NCBI GenBank assembly: GCA_905369775.1
Contig: CAJPJR010000025.1
Coordinates: forward strand, 1 to 28,049
Origin: Prevotellaceae bacterium UBA1746
Lineage (GTDB): Bacteria; Bacteroidota; Bacteroidia; Bacteroidales; Bacteroidaceae
DNA length: 28,049 nt
Reading direction: 5' to 3'
Positions 22,400-28,049 of this stretch are shown here, piece by piece; position 1 is the first letter of the stretch; every line of letters begins with the position of its first letter. The translations under genes and the position numbers were made by a program. The notes below the pieces were generated by a model. That model was not told where the DNA came from. It searched no databases and worked only from the letters and a program-made list of their open reading frames with translations.

Positions 22400-23317
22400 A
22401 TGGAAAAGTTCGATGTACACATTCTCGGCTGCGGCAGTGCATTGCCAACCGCCAAACATTTGCCCACTTCGCAAGTCGTAGATTTGCGCGACAAGCTTTT
22501 TATGATCGACTGTGCGGAAGGAACTCAACTTCAACTGCGAAGACAGAAGCTAAAATTCTCCCGCCTCAACCACATCTTTCTCTCTCATCTTCACGGAGAT
22601 CACTGCTTTGGGTTGATAGGTTTGTTCAGCACGTTCGATCTCCTCGGCCGCACCTCGAAACTCCACGTCTATAGTCCCGGCGACGACCTCGAACGGCTCA
22701 TGCGCCCCTGGCTCGACTATTTTTGCCGCGGGATGAGCTACGAAGTGGTCTTCCACGCAGTGAAATGGAAGGAACATCACATCATCTACGAGGACCGCAC
22801 CCTCACTGTTGAGACTTTGCCACTGCGACATCGCGTGCCTTGTTGCGGTTATCTATTTCGCGAGAAAGCTCCGCTCCCGCATATCCGCCGCGATATGATC
22901 GATTTTCTCAAAATCCCGTTTCATGCCATCGGCAACATCAAGGCCGGCGCCGATTGGATCGACGAAACGGGGAAAACGTGGCCCAATGCGCGCCTCGTCT
23001 TCCCGTCGGATCCCGCGCGCTCCTATGCCTACTGCTCCGACACCGTCTACTTGCCCGAGTTGGCCGAACACTTGTGTGATGTAGATCTGCTTTTTCACGA
23101 GGCCACCTTTGCAGACGATGCCGAAAAGCGAGCTCGCGAAACGTTTCACTCCACCGCTCGGCAAGCCGCCGCGTTGGCTCGCGACGCAGCGGCCAAGCGA
23201 CTGGTGATTGGTCACTTCTCTGCGCGCTACGATGACGAGAATCTTCTGCTTCGTGAAGCGCAAAGCGTGTTTCCACATACAATTTTAGCCCACGAAGGAC
23301 TGAAATTATCCATTTGA
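22400..23317 (+). CDS. rnz: Ribonuclease Z
   Basis: 305 residues from the ATG at 22400, consistent with bacterial RNase Z (about 305-320). It processes the 3' end of tRNA precursors lacking encoded CCA, which fits the tRNA-Asp gene in this window, where CCA is absent. The metallo-beta-lactamase fold is intact: 'HILGCGSALPTAKHLPTSQV' at the start, the zinc motif SHLHGDH (62-68), 'LPLRHRVPCCGYLF', 'AYCSDTVY', 'LLFHEATF' and 'KRLVIGHFSARY' near the end. The exosite insert near residues 155-190 is present. The leader 'AATTCCCCGTTTTCAC' shows the C tract. An upstream TTG at 22370 is less likely. Confidence 0.96.
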   Translation: MEKFDVHILGCGSALPTAKHLPTSQVVDLRDKLFMIDCAEGTQLQLRRQKLKFSRLNHIFLSHLHGDHCFGLIGLFSTFDLLGRTSKLHVYSPGDDLERLMRPWLDYFCRGMSYEVVFHAVKWKEHHIIYEDRTLTVETLPLRHRVPCCGYLFREKAPLPHIRRDMIDFLKIPFHAIGNIKAGADWIDETGKTWPNARLVFPSDPARSYAYCSDTVYLPELAEHLCDVDLLFHEATFADDAEKRARETFHSTARQAAALARDAAAKRLVIGHFSARYDDENLLLREAQSVFPHTILAHEGLKLSI

Positions 23318-23368
23318 GCCCGATTTGCATAGAGAAAATAGAAAGCCCGGTTGCAAAAATCGGGCTTT
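23318..23368 (+). terminator. Terminator after rnz with two possible left arms
   Basis: AAAGCCCG (23342-23349) pairs with CGGGCTTT (23361-23368), an 8-bp stem ending in T residues. A second copy of the left arm, AGCCCGATTTGCA (23317-23329), can pair with the same right side (TGCAAAAATCGGGCT, 23352-23366) with two bulged A bases. The two pairings are mutually exclusive. The ilvE promoter starts right after. Confidence 0.7.
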
Positions 23369-23374
23369 AATCAT

Positions 23375-23382
23375 TATCTTTG
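23375..23382 (+). promoter_or_regulatory. -7 promoter element of ilvE
   Basis: TATCTTTG is an exact TAnnTTTG and identical to the purF -7 box. The nearest -33 candidate, GTTG at 23350-23353, is 21 bases away and lies in the loop of the rnz terminator. The predicted transcript has a leader of about 100 bases before the ilvE ATG at 23492, with no clear leader peptide or riboswitch fold that I can identify. Confidence 0.65.
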
Positions 23383-23491
23383 CAACAGACTTTGAGTGCT
23401 TGTTCCCCTCTTTATCACACGGGTGCGAGACTCCGGTCAGCACACAGCGTGCAAACATCATATTCACGTCATTCACCAACTACGTATAAGC

Positions 23492-24511
23492 ATGAAAGAT
23501 ATCGACTGGGCCAACTTGCCCTTCGGCTACATGCCCACCGACTACAACGTACGTTGCTATTATCGCAACGGCAAATGGGGCGAAATCGAAGTATCTTCGT
23601 CCGAAACCATCAATTTGCACATGGCAGCCACCTGTTTGCACTACGGACAAGAGTGCTTCGAAGGGCAAAAAGCTTTCCGCTGCCCGGATGGTCGTATCCG
23701 CGCCTTCCGCCTTGCCGACAACGCAGCCCGCATGCAAAGCACCTGCCGTGGCATCTTAATGCCCGAACTTCCGACGGAAATTTTCGTGGAAATGGTGCGC
23801 CGTGTCGTGAAACTCAATGAACGTTTCATTCCTCCCTACGAAAGCGGTGCCGCTCTCTATATTCGCCCGTTGCTTATCGGCACAGGTCCTCAAGTGGGCG
23901 TCCGCCCGGCCGACGAATACCTGTTTATCATCTTCGTCACGCCGGTGGGTCCTTACTTCAAAGGCGGATTTGCCGCAACAGACTACGTGATCACACGCGA
24001 ATATGACCGCGCTGCACCTCACGGCACCGGATGTTTCAAAGTGGGAGGTAACTATGCCGCCAGCTTGCGCGCCAACAAATGGGCGCATGACAATGGTTAT
24101 TCCTGCGAATTCTACCTCGACGCCAAAGAAAAGAAGTACATCGACGAATGCGGCGCGGCCAACTTCTTCGGCATCAAGGACAACACCTATATCACGCCCG
24201 CTTCTTCCTCGATTCTCCCGTCGATCACCAACAAGAGCTTGCAGCAGATCGCCAAAGACCTTGGTCTCAAAGTCGAGGTGCGTCCCGTGCCCGAAGAGGA
24301 ACTCTCCACTTTCGAAGAAGCCGGTGCCTGCGGAACGGCCGCAGTCATCAGTCCAATCGGCCGAATTGACGACCCCGACAACGGAACAAGCTACCAATTC
24401 TCGAAAGACGGACAACCGGGCCCCATCTCCAAGCAACTCTACACCCGCTTGCGCAACATTCAATACGGCATCGAGCCCGATAACTATGGTTGGGTGACCG
24501 TCATCGACTGA
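23492..24511 (+). CDS. ilvE: Branched-chain amino acid aminotransferase
   Basis: 339 residues from the ATG at 23492. A longer open frame back to 23396 is rejected because it starts near the transcription start and the extension is not protein-like. The PLP enzyme performs the last step of Leu, Ile and Val synthesis. It is of the longer BCAT type found in Bacteroidetes and eukaryotes: 'LHYGQECFEGQKAFRCPDGR', 'LYIRPLLIGTGPQVGVRPAD', the PLP lysine at Lys183 in 'GCFKVGGNYAASL', and 'KKYIDECGAANFFGIKD'. C-terminal 'GTAAVISPIGRI' binds the cofactor phosphate. It is first in a probable operon with the lipoprotein (22 bases) and GH109 gene (29 bases), though these have no obvious functional link. 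Confidence 0.95.
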   Translation: MKDIDWANLPFGYMPTDYNVRCYYRNGKWGEIEVSSSETINLHMAATCLHYGQECFEGQKAFRCPDGRIRAFRLADNAARMQSTCRGILMPELPTEIFVEMVRRVVKLNERFIPPYESGAALYIRPLLIGTGPQVGVRPADEYLFIIFVTPVGPYFKGGFAATDYVITREYDRAAPHGTGCFKVGGNYAASLRANKWAHDNGYSCEFYLDAKEKKYIDECGAANFFGIKDNTYITPASSSILPSITNKSLQQIAKDLGLKVEVRPVPEEELSTFEEAGACGTAAVISPIGRIDDPDNGTSYQFSKDGQPGPISKQLYTRLRNIQYGIEPDNYGWVTVID

Positions 24512-24533
24512 TAATCCGAACAATTCGATCGCT

Positions 24534-25415
24534 ATGAGAAAACTCTTTTTTGGCCTTTGGGCCATTGTCGCGATAGGGTGGGCATGCACGGCCTGCAACG
24601 GTCGCAAAGACAAAGAGGACGACAAGGACAAAGAGCTCAAAGAACTGCGACAACTGGCCGACATGGACCGCCGGGAAATGGAAAACCAGTATGAACAGTT
24701 CGCCTTGCAGTACGATGAGCTGAAAAAGGGGGTGAAAAACGACTCCTTACTCCGTCAGCTCGGCGAAGCACAGGCGCGTACGAAATCGCTCTTGGCCGAA
24801 TTGCGTCAAACCAAAGCGACTGATGCGGCAGAAATATGCCGTCTCAAAAAAGAGTTGGAGACAGTGCGCGCTGTGCTGCGCTCCTACATCATCCAAGTGG
24901 ACTCGCTCACTCGCGAAAATGGACGTTTGACCAACGAACGCGACGTGGCGCGCAGCCAGCTCAGCGATGCCAACGTGCGCATCAACACGCTGGACCAAGA
25001 ACGCGCCAAACTTTCGGACAAAGTGGCCATCGCCGCACAACTCAATGCATCGGGAATCGTCCTTTCGGCACAAAAGAAAAATGGTAAAGGGGCCAAAAAG
25101 ACAAAGGACATCGCGCGTTTCGCCGTGAGCTTTACCATCAATCGCAACGTCACAGCCGGAACCGGCGAACGCCGCGTCTATGTTCGGCTGATGAGTCCCT
25201 CGGGTGCAGTGGTTGGTGCGAGCGGAAACTTCACCTACGAACACAAATCGCTGGAATGTTCCGCTTCTAAGCTCATCGAATACACCGGTGAGGAGCAACA
25301 CGTGAGTGTCGTGATTGCGGCCGGCAACGATTTTCTCGCCCCCGGGCGCTACAGCGTGCATCTCTTCTGCGACGGACAAATGATCGGATCCTCTGCACTC
25401 AACATCGAACAATAA
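24534..25415 (+). CDS. Coiled-coil lipoprotein, conserved type
   Basis: 293 residues. The lipoprotein signal 'MRKLFFGLWAIVAIGWACTA' is followed by CNGRK, with lipidated Cys21. Residues about 25-170 are a long coiled coil rich in Glu, Lys, Leu and Arg ('ELKELRQLADMDRREMENQY', 'EICRLKKELETVRAVLRSYI', 'LTRENGRLTNERDVARSQLS'). The C-terminal 100 residues form a beta domain ('IARFAVSFTINRNVTAGTGE', 'RVYVRLMSPSGAVVGASGNF', 'PGRYSVHLFCDGQMIGSSAL'). The pattern is common in Bacteroidales as an uncharacterised periplasmic or outer-membrane-associated protein, possibly a cell-envelope spacer. It sits 22 bases after ilvE. No enzyme motif is visible. Confidence 0.8.
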   Translation: MRKLFFGLWAIVAIGWACTACNGRKDKEDDKDKELKELRQLADMDRREMENQYEQFALQYDELKKGVKNDSLLRQLGEAQARTKSLLAELRQTKATDAAEICRLKKELETVRAVLRSYIIQVDSLTRENGRLTNERDVARSQLSDANVRINTLDQERAKLSDKVAIAAQLNASGIVLSAQKKNGKGAKKTKDIARFAVSFTINRNVTAGTGERRVYVRLMSPSGAVVGASGNFTYEHKSLECSASKLIEYTGEEQHVSVVIAAGNDFLAPGRYSVHLFCDGQMIGSSALNIEQ

Positions 25416-25444
25416 TACAAACGAATAACAAACATAAGCTTCCC

Positions 25445-27091
25445 ATGAAACTTAAGAGTTTACTGACAGCTACGTTTGCGGCTCTGCTCTTTGCGAGCGC
25501 ATCGGCTCAATCCACCTCCAAGTATTCGGAGCCCGGCAACTGGCACTGGAATCAAGGCACCATCGTGACCACAACTCCGGAGCGTGCTCCCGGACAAAAG
25601 GACGTTCTCGGCCTCACCGTTCCCAAGATGAAAACGGTACGTGTGGCCTTTGTGGGTCTCGGCATGCGCGGACCGTGGGCTGTCAACCGCTTCACACACA
25701 TTCCCGGCGTGCAAATCGTGGCACTCTGCGACTATGAACGCGATAGAGCCGAAAAGTGCCAGAAATATCTCCGCGAAAAGGGACTCGCGCCGGCCGACAT
25801 TTACGACGGCGCAGAGGGCTACAAAGCCATTTGTGCCCGTCCTGACGTAGACCTCGTCTATATTGCCACGGATTGGGACCACCATTTCCCCGTAGCTAAG
25901 TGTGCTCTCGAACACGGAAAGAACACTGCGATCGAAGTTCCCTCGGCTATGAACCTCGATCAGTGCTGGCAATTGATCGACCTCTCGGAGAAATCGCGCA
26001 AACACTGCATGATTCTTGAAAACTGCTGCTACGATTACTACGAACTCAATGCGCTGAATATGGCACAAAACGGAGTTTTTGGTGAGATTCTGCGTGCCGA
26101 AGGTGCCTACATCCACGACCTCGACCAATACTGGGGCGCATATTGGCACAATCCCAACGACCCCGACTCGAAAAAACTGGGTTGGCGCATGGCTTACAAC
26201 ATGAAAAACCGCGGCGACCTCTATGCTACGCACGGACTCGGCCCAGTTGCACAATGTTTGGACATACACCGCGGCGATCGCTTCACGACTCTCACCGCAA
26301 TGGACACGAAGTCTGTGCACGGCAAGGAGTATGTGGAACGCGTGACGGGACAGCCCTGCAAAGACTTCCGCAGTGGTGACCAAACTACCACGCTCATGCG
26401 CACCGCCGAAGGTAAGGTCGTGGAAATTCAACACAACGTGATGAATCCGCAACCCTACAACCGTCTGTTTAAGCTCTCCGGCACGAAGGGATACGCCACC
26501 AAATATCCAGAAGAGCGCTTTGCCCTCAATGCAGCCCAGCTCAAAGAAAACGGAGTGGCTCCCCAAATGGACAATCTCAGCGCACACGACTTCCTTCCCG
26601 CCGCTGAAGCTAAGGCCTTGACGGAGAAATATAAAAGCCCCATCATCAAGAAATACGGCGAACAGGGGCGAAAACTCGGACACGGCGGTATGGATTTCAT
26701 GATGGATTCGCGTTTGGTGTATTGCCTCCAGAATGGTCTGCCGCTTGACATGGACGTTTACGATTTGGCTGAGTGGTGTTCGCTCGCCGAACTGACTTCT
26801 CTTTCGCTCGACCACAACAGTGCGTCCGTTGAATTCCCTGATTTCACGCGCGGACACTGGAATCAAGTGAAAGGATTCAAGCACGCTTACAACACCACCA
26901 ACGAAGCCGCAGTGGAAGCCGCAGCTAAATCTTCTACTGAGGCACAAATTGCTGCAGCCAAGAAGTTTAAGCTCTGGGATCTCTACGATGCCATCGCAAA
27001 TGCCAAAGATGACGCAGCAAAGACTGAAGCTACTAAAGCATTCAAGGCCGCTCAAAGCAAATACGCCAAGGCTATTGCACGCTCCATCTGA
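25445..27091 (+). CDS. GH109-family glycosidase (Gfo/Idh/MocA fold, alpha-N-acetylgalactosaminidase type)
   Basis: 548 residues with a signal peptide ('LLTATFAALLFASASAQ', cleavage near 21), so exported. The N-terminal Rossmann domain has 'VRVAFVGLGMRGPWAVNRF' (NAD-binding GxGxxG-like), 'VQIVALCDYERDRAEKC' and 'DVDLVYIATDWDHHFPVAKC'. The second domain carries 'AIEVPSAMNLDQCWQLID', 'MILENCCYDYYELNALNMAQ' and His263 in 'YATHGLGPVAQCLDI', as in GH109 enzymes that remove alpha-linked GalNAc (blood group A or mucin glycans) by an NAD-dependent oxidation-elimination mechanism. Typical members are about 440-470 residues. Here about 60 extra Ala/Lys-rich helical residues ('AVEAAAKSSTEAQIAAAKKF' to the end) follow. 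Substrate not proven; the family also contains enzymes of other specificity. A strong terminator follows. Confidence 0.9.
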   Translation: MKLKSLLTATFAALLFASASAQSTSKYSEPGNWHWNQGTIVTTTPERAPGQKDVLGLTVPKMKTVRVAFVGLGMRGPWAVNRFTHIPGVQIVALCDYERDRAEKCQKYLREKGLAPADIYDGAEGYKAICARPDVDLVYIATDWDHHFPVAKCALEHGKNTAIEVPSAMNLDQCWQLIDLSEKSRKHCMILENCCYDYYELNALNMAQNGVFGEILRAEGAYIHDLDQYWGAYWHNPNDPDSKKLGWRMAYNMKNRGDLYATHGLGPVAQCLDIHRGDRFTTLTAMDTKSVHGKEYVERVTGQPCKDFRSGDQTTTLMRTAEGKVVEIQHNVMNPQPYNRLFKLSGTKGYATKYPEERFALNAAQLKENGVAPQMDNLSAHDFLPAAEAKALTEKYKSPIIKKYGEQGRKLGHGGMDFMMDSRLVYCLQNGLPLDMDVYDLAEWCSLAELTSLSLDHNSASVEFPDFTRGHWNQVKGFKHAYNTTNEAAVEAAAKSSTEAQIAAAKKFKLWDLYDAIANAKDDAAKTEATKAFKAAQSKYAKAIARSI

Positions 27092-27120
27092 TCTTCGCCC
27101 ATAAGCGAACAGACTTCATA

Positions 27121-27163
27121 AAAAAATCCCCGGATGCAACGGTTGTGCATCCGGGGATTTTTT
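27121..27163. terminator. Bidirectional terminator after GH109 and nth
   Basis: Perfect 18-bp inverted repeat, AAAAAATCCCCGGATGCA (27121-27138) and TGCATCCGGGGATTTTTT (27146-27163), with a 7-base loop and T tracts on both strands. It lies between the plus-strand GH109 gene (ends 27091) and the minus-strand nth gene (ends 27251) and is the strongest terminator in the window. Confidence 0.93.
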
Positions 27164-27250
27164 GTAAAAAGTGGAGGGAAACTCTCCTTACCTCCCAATT
27201 ATTTCATTTCCACGCGTGAGATTGCAAAAAAGGAGGGAGGATCCGGCTAA

Positions 27251-27898
27251 TTAGGCCTCGAGGAACATCTTCCGCGAAGGACAAATTTCCGATAAGCCGC
27301 ACGCCGAACATTTTGGCTTCCGTGCCAGACAGGTGTAACGTCCGTGCAAAAGCAGCCAATAGTGGGCAGACGCCAATTTCTCTCCGGGAATATGACGCGT
27401 AAGCTCCATTTCTACGCTGTAAGGCGTGGTGCAACTCTTAGGAACCAAGGCCAAACGATGCGCAACGCGGAATACATGTGTGTCAACCGCCATGGCAGCT
27501 TTGCGAAAAGCCACTGCTTGAATGACATTGGCCGTCTTTCTGCCGACACCCGGCAACGAAGTCAATTCTTCAAGGGTTGACGGCACCTCACCTCCGAAGC
27601 GTTCAACCAACCCCTGGGACAAACCCACCAAATGCTTCGCTTTGTTGTTTGGATAGCTGACCGTCTTGATGTAATCGTACAACACTTCTGGTGTTGCTAA
27701 GGACATTGCTTCCGGAGTAGGGTAGTCTGCAAAAAGACGCGGGGTGATTTGGTTGATACGTTTGTCTGTGCACTGCGCCGAAAGCACAACAGCCACCAAC
27801 AACTCGAAATTATTGGAGTAATTGAGCTCCGTTTCCGTCTCATTCCATGTGCCGGCCAAATAGTCCAACACGTATTTGTAACGTTCTTGTTTGCGCAT
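27251..27898 (-). CDS. nth: Endonuclease III (DNA glycosylase/AP lyase)
   Basis: 215 residues from the ATG at 27896-27898; the TTG 3 codons upstream is less likely. It removes oxidised pyrimidines and cleaves the AP site in base excision repair. The helix-hairpin-helix 'LPGVGRKTANVIQA' contains the catalytic Lys121, and 'AVDTHVFRV' contains Asp139, matching K120/D138 of E. coli Nth. The 4Fe-4S cluster loop is complete: Cys190-X6-Cys197-X2-Cys200-X5-Cys206 ('CLARKPKCSACGLSEIC'). It begins 20 bases after the stop of the riboflavin synthase gene, so it is probably co-transcribed with it. Confidence 0.97.
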   Translation of the reverse strand: MRKQERYKYVLDYLAGTWNETETELNYSNNFELLVAVVLSAQCTDKRINQITPRLFADYPTPEAMSLATPEVLYDYIKTVSYPNNKAKHLVGLSQGLVERFGGEVPSTLEELTSLPGVGRKTANVIQAVAFRKAAMAVDTHVFRVAHRLALVPKSCTTPYSVEMELTRHIPGEKLASAHYWLLLHGRYTCLARKPKCSACGLSEICPSRKMFLEA

Positions 27899-27918
27899 TG
27901 CTTTCAAAGAGAGCGTGA

Positions 27919-28049
27919 TCAGGCGAAATGCTGGAGGCGGGCAATATACTTACCGATGATATCGAATTCGATGTTCACCTTTGTCCCCACTTCTATGCTG
28001 TGAAAATTGGTGTGCTCGTAGGTGTAAGGAATGATGCACACCTCAAATG
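27919..28049 (-). CDS. ribE: Riboflavin synthase (alpha chain), C-terminal end only
   Basis: The last 42 codons of a minus-strand gene whose start lies beyond the window; the stop TGA is at 27919-27921. The translation 'FEVCIIPYTYEHTNFHSIEV' followed by 'GTKVNIEFDIIGKYIARLQH' matches the end of the second lumazine-binding repeat of riboflavin synthase ('..iIP.T...T.......G..VNiE.DiigKYv.r'). The enzyme dismutates 6,7-dimethyl-8-ribityllumazine to riboflavin. It runs into nth with a 20-base gap. The call is by pattern over a short piece but the match is distinctive. Confidence 0.88.
   Translation of the reverse strand, partial: FEVCIIPYTYEHTNFHSIEVGTKVNIEFDIIGKYIARLQHFA

Noticed and set aside
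25460..27055. 531-codon open frame on the minus strand
   Set aside because: Antisense shadow of the GH109 gene; the GH109 frame has a signal peptide and clear domains.

Overview
The window looks like a chromosomal segment of a Bacteroidales bacterium, probably a member of the Prevotellaceae. Reasons: promoters match the Bacteroidetes TTTG-N19-TAnnTTTG pattern; starts lack Shine-Dalgarno sequences; the gene content is typical of the order (DUF4827 lipoprotein, linked carA/carB/purF, GH109 enzyme, EttA, ribonuclease Z); and the first, partial protein ends in the C-terminal tail common on Prevotella secreted proteins. Species cannot be named from sequence alone.

Layout: (1) 1-2750: end of a large secreted protein, a DUF4827 lipoprotein, and a convergent MscS-type channel with a shared bidirectional terminator. 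(2) 2900-9265, minus strand: purF-carA-carB behind one promoter, joining purine and pyrimidine supply. (3) 9265-10375: about 1.1 kb with no convincing gene, strongly pyrimidine-rich on the plus strand. (4) 10376-10876: two small proteins. (5) 10890-14076: a visibly A/T-rich islet of three overlapping lipoprotein genes and a small cytoplasmic protein, ending beside the 3' end of a tRNA-Asp gene. (6) 14118-16817: tRNA-Asp, a GNAT acetyltransferase and a glycosyltransferase on the minus strand, diverging from a PlsC-like acyltransferase. (7) 16829-27091, plus strand: a secreted amidase-like multidomain protein, ettA, an N-acetylglucosamine-kinase-like protein, rnz, ilvE, a coiled-coil lipoprotein and a GH109 enzyme. 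(8) 27251-28049, minus strand: nth and the end of riboflavin synthase.

The most interesting part is the A/T-rich islet. Its third gene encodes a lipoprotein whose reading frame, after a single in-frame TAG at 13565-13567, continues into a WHH-type HNH/EndoVII-superfamily nuclease domain. A small protein starts one base after that second segment ends, where an immunity protein would be expected. The two upstream lipoproteins overlap it by 11-13 bases; one has a Cro/CI-like helix-turn-helix pattern and the other a glycine-rich membrane hairpin. I read this as a lipoprotein-delivered nuclease toxin/immunity cassette whose toxin carries a nonsense mutation or a suppressible stop. The composition and tRNA-adjacent position suggest horizontal acquisition.
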